In this document: positions 1 to 10,811 of the stretch, piece after piece | Numbering within the stretch: position 1 is the first letter of the stretch | Layout of the letters: every line of letters starts with the position of its first letter | From: Channa striata | Lineage: Eukaryota > Chordata > Actinopteri > Anabantiformes > Channidae | Direction of reading: 5' to 3' | NCBI GenBank assembly: GCA_033026295.1 | Contig: CM065175.1 | Coordinates: 20,718,837-20,782,836, forward strand | Length of the DNA stretch: 64,000 nucleotides | The notes under the pieces: model-generated | What the model saw: only the letters and a program-made list of their open reading frames with translations | What the model was told of the DNA's origin: nothing | The model's database searches: none | Program-made: the position numbers and the translations under genes

Positions 1-568
1 TGCAGTAACACTATTCACATTAAAGCTGCAATAATCAATACTTTTCTAACAGTGAATCTAATTGCTGTGGTTAACTGCGAATCATAGGTGAAATAGATTA
101 TTCAAGATGATGAGTTCTCAGAGTTTTGTCACATGGAGGCATTTTTAGCCTCTTTCAGCTTGTTGTTAGACAGTTGTTTTTGGTCAGAAAACTAATTTCG
201 GCTTTGTCCACTATGGTCTGCACATCCAATATAGTAACCAAATCAGCAAGTAACTGGTGAGCAGAGTGGAGTATTATGAGAGAGATATTAGCATAAACGA
301 GTAGTATTTCTCTCTGGAGAAAATAAAAGAAGGTAAATATAGTATTTATTTATGACCAGAAACATGCAATGCTACAACATTTACAACATCAGTGGTGATA
401 TGATTGTGTGTCTGCTGCATATGTAAAAAAAACTGCACAACTTATTTAGAAATATATAGTTGGGTATACCAAATGACCAGAAAAAAATGGCACGAAATAT
501 ACAGTATGTGCAACACAGGCACTATACATTGTGATTTATATATGAAACATTATACTTTTCTTTTACAG
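1..568 (+). other. csf3r: csf3r intron (partial)
   Basis: AT-rich sequence without coding frames that ends in a pyrimidine-rich stretch and a TTTTACAG acceptor at 561-568, directly before the csf3r terminal exon. I see no exon in it. The upstream exons of the receptor lie before the window. Confidence 0.6.
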
Positions 569-1051
569 GATACTCATCCTTCCTGGGACAACGAGGAGCC
601 CAATCCAATGTATTTGTCCCACCTCAGCTTCTTGGATCTGCCTATAAAACTAAGCAAGGAGGAGGATGACCTTTGGTTAAACAGTACAGAGGACACTAGT
701 GACTTGGGAGAGTCCATTTGTGGTTCGCCGTTCATTCCTGGATACTCTGGTTCGAACAGCGGCTCTGTTCCGTATGCCACTGTTATCTTCTCTGGTCCGT
801 GCAGCAGCCCACCACCTAAAGAGCCTCACTTCTACCTGCGCTCTGAATCCACACAGCCCCTTTTGGAGACTGAGGAGTCCTTCAGTCCGAGGTGCTATCA
901 GAATATGGCAAGTAACGAGATGCAGGGGGAACAATGTTTTTTTGGGCCGTGCCATGATTGTGTACCTGAAGAAGAGGCAGACCCAGTCATTCACTGGGAT
1001 GACTTTCCTTTTCTACAAGCATTAGTTATGAACGATACTGAAAATGACTAA
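569..1051 (+). CDS. csf3r: Granulocyte colony-stimulating factor receptor, last coding exon (partial)
   Basis: This is the cytoplasmic tail of a class I cytokine receptor that signals through JAK/STAT after G-CSF binding at the plasma membrane. The exon opens at the acceptor ending at 568 in phase 0 (Asp-Thr-His) and stops with TAA at 1049-1051, giving 160 residues. It matches the human CSF3R tail as I remember it: FYLRSESTQPLL corresponds to YLRCDSTQPLL, SPRCYQNM to SPKSYENL, and CFFGP followed by FPFLQAL to CVFGPLLNFPLLQG. Five tyrosines are visible, in the contexts YLSH, YSGS, YATV, YLRS and YQNM. The last has the Y-x-N form of a GRB2-type SH2 site and aligns with human Y764. No YxxQ motif is present. 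The extracellular, membrane and box1/box2 parts are outside the window. gp130 (il6st) shares STQPLL, but the C-terminal FGP...FPFLQ block and the mrps15 neighbour favour csf3r. Confidence 0.9.
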   Translation, partial: DTHPSWDNEEPNPMYLSHLSFLDLPIKLSKEEDDLWLNSTEDTSDLGESICGSPFIPGYSGSNSGSVPYATVIFSGPCSSPPPKEPHFYLRSESTQPLLETEESFSPRCYQNMASNEMQGEQCFFGPCHDCVPEEEADPVIHWDDFPFLQALVMNDTEND

Positions 1052-1322
1052 AAGTGCTTTGCTTATTGTAAGAATGACTGCATTGCAAGGTATTCAGCCT
1101 GAGTTTGTATAAAAAGCTGATTGTGGTAAATTGATTCATCACAGTTGTAAATGCATGCTAAAAATTACACTTAAATTACTTTGATATACTGTATAATGCT
1201 TTTGATGGTTGTGCTTTGTCTGCATGTCCCTTTGTAAATAAGTCACTCCTTTTTTTAAACTTTTTACTGGAAGAAAAAAAACATTGTTGTGATGATGTGT
1301 TTACTTTAATAAAGCCAATAAA
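1052..1322 (+). other. csf3r: csf3r 3'UTR with two poly(A) signals
   Basis: A short 3'UTR follows the stop codon. Two AATAAA hexamers lie close together at 1308-1313 and 1317-1322, so the transcript probably ends near 1335-1345. The 500 bp after this, up to the mrps15 promoter, is AT-rich and holds no gene that I can see. Confidence 0.75.
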
Positions 1323-1819
1323 GGCAGATGTATTTTAGCTCTCCCTCTGACTAATCCTTCAGTTTCTCTATATTTGTTTTTTATTCATTATCTTAAACGG
1401 GTTCTTAAGAAATAATTTTAAAAAATTAAGATGCTGTACACGTCCATTTAGCTGTGTAAAATGTATTTTTAGAAAAGGTGGATATAAACTATGTAAGGAA
1501 CTTATTTGCAAAAGAAGTTGGGAATTAATTGATTTTCCATACGCCAATTAATAAAATTTATAGTAAATTTATGTATAGTTTGTATGGCGGTATTTATACA
1601 TATAATGTAGTTATTAATAAGAACGGCAAAGAATAAGTATTAGCAAATCGTTCATCTTAGTGTATTTTATTACGAAAACATAATTGCACTTGTTTCCTCT
1701 CATCATAAACCATAAAACGTCTCTAATAAAGGGAATGCAATTATCTAGTTACTTTAGTTTTAAATTTTATATGAAGGGTAAAAGACAATTTAAAAAATGA
1801 CTGTCGTGTTTGACGTATT

Positions 1820-2006
1820 AGTTTCCCTATCGACGCGTTCTGGGATCGTTAGCTTTCCCTAGACAGCAGCGTCCCCCGTCCTCCTCACTCGACTGCTTTA
1901 GCCGGTTCAAGATGGCGGGCCTCATGTAGGGGTTGACTTCGATTAGCTGATACATTCGCATCGCTTTTACACACAGTCTTTTTACCTTGTTAGCTCTGTG
2001 GACAGC
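1820..2006 (+). promoter_or_regulatory. mrps15: mrps15 promoter and 5' leader with YY1-type site
   Basis: A locally GC-richer block follows AT-rich intergenic DNA. It contains CAAGATGGCGGG at 1908-1919, the classical YY1-type element often found at the start of nuclear genes for ribosomal and mitochondrial proteins. No TATA box is evident. The transcription start is inferred to be near 1860-1915, 90-150 bp before the ATG at 2007. Confidence 0.5.
1912..1929 (+). other. Five-codon upstream ORF in the mrps15 leader
   Basis: The ATG embedded in the YY1-like AAGATGGCGGG element opens a minimal frame, Met-Ala-Gly-Leu-Met-stop, ending in TAG at 1927-1929, 77 nt before the mrps15 start. It matters only if transcription starts upstream of 1912, which cannot be decided from sequence. 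Confidence 0.3.
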
Positions 2007-5000
2007 ATGTTCCCAAACGTAGCTCTGCGGACTGTCCTGAAGGCCTCGGCTGGTCTTCTGCGAGAGAGCGGCTCTGCTGCGTCTGTCAAAACGTGGACAT
2101 GCAGCTCGGCTCTGATGGCAGGACCCAGACTTAGCTGCGGTGAGTGTCAAACACGTACAAGCTGCGCTAACGGAAATGCTAATGCCATGAAAACACGTCG
2201 CTCAGCTCCCAGCAGTGGACAGAGCTGCATGTTTGGGGAATTCATTCTGCATTGTTACTTTATTAAAAACCACGTAGAACTTAAAGATAAAACACAACAC
2301 AACAATTATTGCGTTAACATACATGTTATAATCTGTCATATTTCAGGAAAAGAAAACACCAGTGTCCTTGTATGTATCACATAAAATTATCTCAGTTGGC
2401 AAGCTGCAACCCAAAATGACTCAAATTATTTCCATTATTTATTTTTCATTATCCATTATTTTGATTAATATCAACTATACGTGTAAAATATCTTTATAAA
2501 AACCCTTTTCTTTATTTTGATTAAACTATGTAGACACACGAATGCCTTAGAAACACGGCCCTGCAAATGTGTCTGGTCTACCTCTTAGTTAAATGGGGTC
2601 ATAACAATTCTCAAATACTGAATAAAGAAGGGATATTTTTTCCCTTTGTGATGACTTTCACTTTGAAATAAATGCAAGGACATTCCTGTGTTTGGCTGTG
2701 TGAAGGCTTTACTTTTATTATTTTAGTTATAACATGTCTTTTATTGATTTATGGCCTGTTGGGAGACCTAATCTGCACAGTAATGCAGTCATCATGGGGA
2801 AAATTTTGACTCATACTGGCCATAATTGAGATGTGTCAGAACACACACACAGTAGCTGCATATAAAAATACACAACTGCAGACGTGTCAGAAAATGCTGA
2901 CTCAGTCTACCACAACATTAAAACTGACACGAACATGTAAAATAGAATGACATGTTGGACTGGTGTGAGATGATGCACCATCAAACCTGTAGTTAACACA
3001 AACACATGCATCCTATATTAGGTGAGTCATTTTAGCAAAAACCTTAATAATTGCAAATAAATGACCACCTTCTAATTGCTCCGTATGTTCTCTGCCACCC
3101 GCCCGTGCCCAGGCCATGCTTATTAACTAATTTTATCATCAGAAAATACTGTAGGTATACACATCTGATAAAAACATGTTGACCCTAGTGGTTTTGCTTG
3201 TTAATGAAATCATGTCCGTATTGTATTTAAATATTCTTAAAATTATTTTAACACATGACGTGTCTCCTCAAGAGGATGTACATTGACAATTTGGTTACGT
3301 CAGAGTCCTTTTTACTGTAAGTGTTGAAGTCTAGTTGCCTACTTTTCAACTCCTCATTTTGATCATAGCAGGACAGATATACTTTCAGTAACCCCCTCAA
3401 GACTACAATAATGTGATAACCCATTTTCTCACCATTGCATCGTATTTTCAACTTTATAACAGTCACAGATGCAAGCTAACATTAACAGGCCCGCCTTATA
3501 ACAAGTTTGCTTCTTTGTGAAAACCACTTCTCTCCACGACTTTGCATTGCAGAGCATTTATAAGTCACAATGTCAATAAATTTACCACCTTTTTAACTCC
3601 ATAACCAACCATCTTGGAGTGGCTCTACAGTTTATAGTCTCGAAAAAGATAAAAAAAAAAACAAGATGCTGGCCCACTATCTGACAAATGTTATTTCTAA
3701 TTGCATGGCTTGCATTGCAGGTAGGTTTTCTTTCTGCTTTGCATACTGTGAGCTGTCCTAATGATGAGCAATGACAGCTGCAGTGTATCATATTGCTAGT
3801 TGTACGGATTTGTGATGAAGCAATTAACCGCGTAATTAACCACGTATTTTACAGGAAATTGCTACATTTTGATGGTTAAATGATACATTAAAAACCACTG
3901 TCATCACACCATCTGATACGTTCATAGTGATGTTTTATCTGAGTCGTCATATACAGATTAGCATGGTGAGGCTCTTTTAATGATGCAGCTTAAACTTGTA
4001 GATCAGTTCTATCTTCAGCCTGTAAAAGTCTTCGCACACTACAGGTCCTACTTTTCTCACAACTGAGCCTGCATTGGGAATACATATGTAAAAATATTCT
4101 TTAGAACTTCTTACTTCTTATAATACAATAATACAATACAAGTATTGTGAATATGTGCAAGTTAAAGTGACTTTTCGTGAGATGGGACATTATCTGGGGG
4201 CGATTTGGCCACTGGTTACCAGTGAGGAAGAAACTGTTCTTATGGCGTGAGGTCCTGGTCTTAATGGACCGAAGCGTCTTGCCAGATGGAAAGGGCAGAA
4301 AGAGATTTTGTCTCTTTGGATGAGAAGGGTCGGCTGCAATCCTGGCTGCACGTCTCCGGGTCCTAGAGACGTACAGCTCTTGGAGTGATGGGAGGTTGGA
4401 GCTGATCACATTCTCTGCAGAGTGGATGATGCGTTGCAGCTTGGCCTTCTCCTTGGCCGTGGCTGCAGCAAACCAGACTGTGATTGCTGATATGACAATA
4501 GATTCAATGATGGCAGTGTAAAAGTTCCCCAGGATCTTTACAGGGAGGTGGAACTTCTTAAGCTGGCGTAAGAGACATTTCAGAGACATCTTTCCCCAGA
4601 GTCACGAACTGCCGTCTGTCCATGAGTAAGTCCGTAATCCACCTGCACATGAAGTGGAGGGCCATGTTTACAGAATCGTCTGCAGATCTGTTGGCTCTGT
4701 ATGCGAACTGCAGGGGGTCCAGTAAGGGTTCTGTGATGTCCTTGACGTGGGACTAATGAGGCGTTCAAATTACTTCGTGACCACGGAAGTTTTCGCTTGG
4801 ATTTCGCTTAGTTCTTTGTTTTGGATCACCTGTTCTCCAGGTGACAGTTGGGCTTAAATCTGAGCTGTAACTTTCAGTTTTTTTTTTTACTTTTGGTTGT
4901 TGAATAATTCTGTCCACTAACTACACATTAAAATTTTTGGCCTCTTTGTTTTTCTAAATTGCAGGACATTTTCCTGTTCCCCCACCAGTGAGGTTTTACG

Positions 5001-6624
5001 CTCGAGCTGCAAAGAAAACAAAGATGGGTATGTTGTGAGGCTGCTTTGTCACCAAAGCCATATTTTAACTTTATAATTGTTTTTATTTAAAGCTTTTGTG
5101 TCTTCCAGGGCCTGAGAGCCAACTCAGTGATCTACCTCCAACAATGATGAAGATGGATTACTTAGCTGTACCCCTCGCTCAAACGTATGCATGCAATCAT
5201 ATTTCACAATCAATTTTGTTTTTACAATGTAAACATGTATAAGGTCTATACACTGCACTGCAACAATTGTGCTGTCTGTTAATAGGACTGATGACATAGT
5301 CAAGAGACTACTTTCATTGGAGCTAGCAAGTCATGTAAGTTTTTTTTGTGTGAACAGACTCACATTTACCTTTTTTGTTTCCTATAATTGTGATGCTAAT
5401 GATTGCTTTTGTATGAAAAGAAAATAGGCAGAGTCATAAACATATAGTTTATTACTCTCCATCTATGTTCTCAGAGTGAAAAGCTCCAGCTGAAAAAGGA
5501 ACAGCTAATTGCAAAAGTCCAGAGAGATGAGAATGACCGCAGCTCAGTCGAAGTCCAGGGTCTGTTGCTACATCTTATTCTCAAAAATGCGTATTACAGA
5601 AATACAAAAATAGGATATAGGAAGCCAATTTAAATAGTATACTCTTTAAAGCCTGTTTTACTGTCTTGACCTCCAGTGGCTATTTTAACAGCAAGAATCC
5701 GAAACTATCAAGAGCATTTGCAGAAACATCACAAGGTGAGTGAAAGAGAGAGAGTAGAATCAACATAAATTTAAATGTCATTTTTCTTCCGTCCCATGTT
5801 ATGTTAAAAAAAACAACTAGATGACGTAACATGTTGTAGGTCAGTTGACTTGCACCACAAGAACGTTGACGTATAACTACATCTTTACGTTTCCTCTCTT
5901 CTTCCTCTGGTGTCAGGCACGCATGAACTACAGGATATCCTGTGTACTCCCCCACAATAAATAAGAACATGTGTACCACAGCCATGGTCGGAAATTTCCA
6001 TGTTGCATCACATGTTAAGCTTTTTTTTGGTCAATGTGACTAGACAATTCAGGTCGAAAACTTTGGACAGTTCCACATAAGCAGATTGGTGTGTGAACTG
6101 CAGGCTAACTTTGGTGTTCCCATCATTCATGATGGGGACACCAATGACAATGAATCACATTGTTGTCCAGCCCCTTCTTTTGTGTGTTATTTTTTAAATT
6201 TAATTTGAATGTAATTGAATTTATTTTCATTTCAGGACAAAGCCAACAAAAGGCGAATGCTCATGGCCATTGACCGAAGAAAAAAGCTTTTAAAACAGCT
6301 TAGGTTGGTTCGCTATGACGCCTTTGAGAAAGTGTGTGAACAGCTTGGCATCACCTACTCCTTTCCACCAGAGTACTACAGACGGGCCACCCGCCGCTGG
6401 CTGGCCAAAAAGGCCTTCTGCATTAAGGTGGCAAACAAAGCTATGTTTTCATATGTACAGGTTAAAGGTGTAACTGCAGGCTTCCCCTAACACTTGGCCG
6501 TGTCTCTTTACAGGTCTTCAGAGAGGTCCAAAAGCAGAAAGCAGAACAGAGACTGAAGTTGAAGCAAAGTTTAGCTTCCACAAACACAGAAGAGGCCAAG
6601 ACAAAAGCAGAAACCACTCCATAA
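2007..6624 (+). CDS. mrps15: Mitochondrial ribosomal protein uS15m (MRPS15), complete, 8 exons
   Basis: A structural protein of the small subunit of the mitochondrial ribosome; uS15 binds small-subunit rRNA early in assembly. Coding exons are 2007-2139, 4965-5027, 5109-5184, 5286-5334, 5475-5559, 5677-5735, 6236-6427 and 6514-6624. All have GT-AG borders, all junctions keep frame, and the product is 255 residues (human about 257). The N-terminus, rich in Arg, Ser and Ala, looks like a mitochondrial presequence. Exon 2 carries GHFPVPPPVRFYARAAKK, with a plausible cleavage region near RFYAR. The S15 core runs from VEVQVAILTARIRNYQEHL through DKANKRRMLMAIDRRKKLLK to RYDAFEKVCEQLGI. The C-terminus is a Lys/Glu-rich tail ending TKAETTP. 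ATG 2007 was chosen because the in-frame codon upstream, at 1998, is GTG. Intron 1 is 2.8 kb and carries a decayed LINE; introns 2-7 are short. The neighbour order csf3r-mrps15 supports the call. Confidence 0.95.
4107..4772 (-). mobile_element. Decayed non-LTR retrotransposon fragment (CR1/L2/Rex1-like reverse transcriptase)
   Basis: On the minus strand inside mrps15 intron 1. One frame (about 4750-4570) reads like a reverse-transcriptase palm, including PLQFAYRANRSADDSVNMAL, then CRWITDLL and LGKDVS. A second frame (4589 down to about 4200) carries the post-catalytic end, including LRQLKKFHLP, FYTAIIESI, ITVWFAAAT, LQRII and RTSRHKNSFF, typical of fish CR1/L2/Rex1-group LINEs. Compared with the family, the part between NMAL and CRWITD is missing, and so is the part between LGKDVS and LRQLKKF, which removes the FADD/YADD catalytic motif. 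The frame also changes between the blocks, so the copy is dead. The 3' side (about 4107-4160) is a low-complexity run of ATTGTATT-like units that could be the element's tail. Confidence 0.85.
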
Positions 6625-6796
6625 AACAATATACCGTATGAATACTACAACACCTTATTTAAAGTGCTTGTCATCATTAATTTGACATTATTACTAGTGG
6701 GTAACGTGTCGTGCAGATAAGTCCCTCTTTGTCATGTGTTACTCTTTTGTTTTTCCTTTCAGGTTGATGACATAATTGTCACATTGATAAAATAAA
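6625..6796 (+). other. mrps15: mrps15 3'UTR and poly(A) signal
   Basis: A short 3'UTR of about 190 nt. AATAAA is at 6791-6796, so cleavage is expected near 6810-6820. From there to about 7790 the sequence is AT-rich intergenic DNA in which I see no gene or recognisable repeat. Confidence 0.75.
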
Positions 6797-7794
6797 GTGA
6801 TTTTGAAAGCGATGTATAAAGGAACTTTAATTTTATTTTTGCTGAACCATGTTGCTATAAACCAAATAATCAATTTACAACGTATATGCCTAAAACAAAT
6901 AAATATATGATCATGCGAGGTATGAAATGTTGTAGAAATCTTAAAAAAACAAGATGTTTTTGTCTGCATTTGAAATTATTGTTCAACACTGAATCACAAA
7001 AAAGCCTAATTGCTTTGGATTGACACTACCAACAAACGTTTTTGCCCCAAAATGAACTCCATACTAAAGTTGACACTAGAGCTGTTTCAGCTGCTTTGCT
7101 GGCAGATTTCTGCGGAATGATCATGTTATATGAACACGTATCTGTGACTTTCACAACATCTCTTACAACGGTGTTCAAGTTTGTAAGACATACTTTTGTC
7201 TTTGCATCTGGTCTCTGGAGAGAAAATGCTATTTAATATTCATAACACATTAGATAGAAGCAATAACATGACCCCTGTTCAACATAATGAATCAAATACA
7301 TAATCCTACAATAAAACATGAAATGTTTTAACTGACTGTTATTATCTAACTATCAAGTTTTGAGGCAGTATAGGTGGATTGTTTTGTTATAGTGTGTCTC
7401 CTCTACAAGTATATTAAGGATGTTGATATTATATTACGACAATGCATAGGCCTAAAAGTGAAACATGGTGTCATTCAATTTTATCTCTATCTCAATTCCA
7501 TTTTGATCTCTACTTACTGACATCACTGGTTGTATAGGCTCAGTCATTTTTCATTACTCTTTCAAGCTATCTCATCTCTACCTATTGGATGATTAACAAA
7601 TTAAGCCTTATGTGAATATAACACAAGACATGACCACCTTGATTTACTGCAAATGTGTCAAAATTTCCATTAGTTCCACAAGTCTTTTAGCTTTTAATAA
7701 GTAATGGACATTGAATCAGCACAAACTGCTCAGCTGGTCTGGGCCCGAAGTCTCATCCTACTATCAGTATGAATAGGTGGCTGAACATGTGTTC

Positions 7795-7870
7795 TGATGT
7801 GGTGTTTCACCCTGTGACTGTGCAGTAACCCCATTTCCCCCTCGGGAAAATAAACTCTGTCTATCTATAG
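7795..7870 (+). mobile_element. 3' tail of an L2-type LINE
   Basis: The stretch CCCATTTCCCCCTCGGGAAA followed by ATAAACTCTGTCTATCTATA (7830-7869) resembles the 3' end shared by many fish L2/Maui-like elements: a short CCC...GGG hairpin, an AATAAA-like word and a CTAT repeat. How far the copy extends 5' is unclear; at most about 100-150 bp looks related. A better-preserved copy of the same tail lies at 44730-44773. Confidence 0.55.
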
Positions 7871-8199
7871 CAGGGACAAACAGACACATTTTCATTTGCT
7901 CAAGGGTTTAGCTACTTCTGTGCTAGTTCAAACCAGCCTAGAATTTCTATCCCTTCTTTGACAAGCTGCAGTGGTGAGAGGTTGATCAACTGCAAGTGTC
8001 AAAAAGGATGTGATGCACTTGTGGGTGCCATAAAGCGTGCTCTAAAAGATTCTAACAGCTCTGTGAGTTCCCTGAACTGTGGCGATCTCATGCAAGATTG
8101 AATAAACAATTTAAATCCAACCTGCTAACAGATGTGTGTGCCAGTGATCTGTAGCTGTTGAGATCACTGTCAGTGGCAAAAGAAAGCAGCACTTCTTGC

Positions 8200-8365
8200 T
8201 AATGTTCCGCGCTTGTCAGTGAATCACCACAGATCTTTGTCATCCCCAGAAGCAACAGTTTGCTGGCAAACCAGCAGTTCACAGCTCAAGCTTGACACAA
8301 CTTCCTGTGTGGTGTGCACTTTGTCAGTTTGATCAGGAGGGGTGCAGACCTGACAATCTCTTCTG
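8200..8365 (+). other. Candidate non-coding first exon of the PLAC8-like gene
   Basis: The stretch ends in a strong donor (CTTCTG|GTAAGTG, exon end 8365) and has no sustained reading frame. About 1 kb downstream an acceptor (TGTTCTAG, ending 9343) opens an exon carrying 36 nt of leader before the PLAC8-like ATG at 9380. Joining the two as a 5'UTR intron is an inference; no promoter element confirms the start. The 5' border given is approximate. Confidence 0.35.
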
Positions 8366-9379
8366 GTAAGTGACACTTCTTTTTCCTCGCGCAGTACATT
8401 AACTTTAAAATTCATGAAGTTTAAATGATACCACTTTTAAAGTGGACTTTGTTGTTCAGATTTGTATTTGCAATCACATTAACCACTTTCTGGAAGCAAT
8501 GGGAAAAGATAACAGGCCTTCACTTGTGCATTCTTTTGTACATTTCAGTTCTGTCTAATGAATATCATAATAGTACTTTGTATAAATGTGTATATAATAG
8601 ATTACATGCATGGCTCATATGCACATAACTATAACTAATTTTCAATGGTGCCAGTTTTGATGTGTCCAAACATTATACTTTTAAATGCCAGTATTGGCTA
8701 GTATGGTTGACACCTGCCTCAGTAGTAGTATGTAGAATGTCAACCTAAAACAATCCAAGAGGTTAAAATTCCAAAGTGATCTAGTCAATGCAGTTCTGTA
8801 AACATAATATTTTGAGTCTACCACGTTCGACATCTGAGTCTTAAAATGTTTATATTTTCTCAGTGTTGGTTGTGTGTGTTTCTTTATAGGACTCATAATT
8901 TGTTGCACACAAATGTGATAAAAGACATTTCTGTAATTACACTGCATTTGTGATGTAAATTTCTTACTAATTAACTATTCGGTAAATGTAAGATTTTGAA
9001 AGACCACAAACCAGAGTTTCAGTCTATTATAAGGAAGTGAAATTTGGATACAATTCAATGTTGTGCAGGTGAGCTTCATAAAAACAACTGAGCTGTAGGC
9101 CATGAATAACATATCAATTCTATTTTAGCATTATTACCGTATATACGAAAACGATAGAATATTTCCATTAATAAGTCCTGAATTATTCTATGAAAATTAA
9201 ACATTTCATACACTAGAATTAATAGCATCATCTAACTAAATGTGAAAACAACTGTGGCACATGGAAAGATTGATTTAGGTCATCTCACCTACAGCTTTTC
9301 CAGTCTTGCTTTCTTTTAGTCCTAATAACTCAATATGTTCTAGGCAGCTACATATAACCAGCAGACCCAGTGAATCATA

Positions 9380-10053
9380 ATGGCAAACCCAGTAATCACC
9401 CACCAACCTGGTGCAGGCGGCTATGGCACTAATGTCCAAACAGGAGAGTGGAGCACAGGCTTGTGCTCCTGCTGCAGTGACTTGTTAGTCTGTGAGTACA
9501 ATACACAATACCTGTTTCTTTTTCAGAGATAGATGTTGTTTTATCTTTCAAATTTCACATGAAAAACATTTGTTGTGCAGGTGCTCTTGGCTGTTTCTGT
9601 CCAATAGCACTGAGATGCTACACAGCCAACAAGTATGGAGAAAACTGCTGCTTGGGTTGTGTGCCAGGAGGCTTGACAGCCATGAGGACTCACATGAGAC
9701 TGACTTACGGTATTCAGGTATGTCACTCATTCCTGCAGATTTTTTCTCACGATTTGGGTGGTACTTTAAGTTTTATTAAAGGAAGGCTGACTGACTACTT
9801 TCAGTAACTCTGTCATTGTGAAAGACAGAAATTTCATGAACTTAGGAAATGGTGGGTGTTTACAGCCATTAGGAAAGAAACGTTCGTATTTTTTCACACA
9901 AGGTTGACACTCACTGTTGGGATTTCTTCTGCAATCTTTTAACCACAGGGAACAATATGCAACGATGCCTTGATGACCTTTTTCTGTGGACTTTGTGAGG
10001 TGTGCAGGATGGCGCGAGAAATCCGCATCAGAAACGGAGAGATATCACTGTAA
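9380..10053 (+). CDS. PLAC8-family (placenta-specific 8 / cornifelin-like) cysteine-rich protein, 3 exons
   Basis: A small cysteine-rich protein of the PLAC8 (DUF614) family. Members include PLAC8/onzin, cornifelin and fish and plant relatives; they act at membranes or in the cornified envelope, but no single biochemical role is established. Coding exons are 9380-9491, 9581-9717 and 9949-10053, with GT-AG borders and frame preserved, giving 117 residues (PLAC8 about 115, cornifelin about 112). The start codon follows 36 nt of leader after an acceptor. Key residues are the WSTGLCSCCSD block, the cysteine motif CALGCFCP, the pair ENCCLGC, the AMRTHMRLTYGI segment, where PLAC8 has AMRTxYRxRYGI, and the C-terminal CGLCEVCRMAREI. 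It lies between mrps15 and oscp1 in the same orientation, a place where human has no PLAC8 gene as far as I recall. Whether it is orthologous to plac8 or to cnfn cannot be told by eye, so no symbol is given. Confidence 0.9.
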
Positions 10054-10082
10054 CAAGACATAACGGATTTGGCCCTAATAAA
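10054..10082 (+). other. PLAC8-like 3'UTR and poly(A) signal
   Basis: AATAAA at 10077-10082 lies only 24 nt after the stop codon, so the 3'UTR is very short. Between about 10100 and 10600 the sequence is AT-rich and shows no feature I can support. Confidence 0.7.
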
Positions 10083-10599
10083 AGTACTTTGTTGTTATTG
10101 ATGATGACCAGCTTTTGTGAAAATAATTTCTTTATTTCTGTAACAATAATAATGAAAACAAAAAATTGAGCAGTTCATAAAATATACAAATCAGTTCAAT
10201 AAATGTAATCTTATTTGTAATGATGTACTGTCATGTCACAGTTTGAGTCTTGTCTGCATTAGTGTAAATCAACCGCAATGTTCGTTCACCTACATAATTC
10301 ATTACTTTAAAGCACAAATCATGCCACATTATGTACATAGCATAGCCTTGTCAAGCCTTGTGACTGTTGTTTTTAATGCATTTTTTGTATAGAAATTATA
10401 TAACATCGTAGGCCCCACATGATGTTCTGACAAAAAATTTACTAAATTAAATATTTTTGCTTAATATAAATGCCTTAATAATAAATGCCTTATACACCCT
10501 AATTGTTTTTATTCTGACATGATACACTAGTATTTTATTTGAAATATGAGATTTCTTTGTGTGCACTAGATGCACAAAATTCTCACTGTGGTTAAATCG

Positions 10600-10811
10600 A
10601 AAGTTTCACACCCGTCTTCCTCCTTCCCTTTCCTATACGTCATAACGCACGGACACATAACACGCACTCTGATTGGCTGTTGCCTTCGTGGCCTGGCAAC
10701 CAGAAGAGGCTTTACCAAACAGACAGAGCCACAGTTAGCAAGCGGCCGAGCTAGCCAAAGTCGCTAGCTTCTTTCATTGTCTGGTGTAATTCAGCCGTCA
10801 AAAATACCACT
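10600..10811 (+). promoter_or_regulatory. oscp1: oscp1 promoter and 5' leader
   Basis: A GC-richer block ahead of the oscp1 start. It holds a CRE-like TACGTCATAACG around 10637-10648, an inverted CCAAT box (GATTGGCT, 10671-10678), and the perfect inverted pair GTTGCC (10679-10684) and GGCAAC (10695-10700) separated by 10 nt. These half-sites are those of the RFX X-box, although the usual spacing is 0-3 nt. No TATA box is seen. The start site is probably near 10710-10760. Confidence 0.45.
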
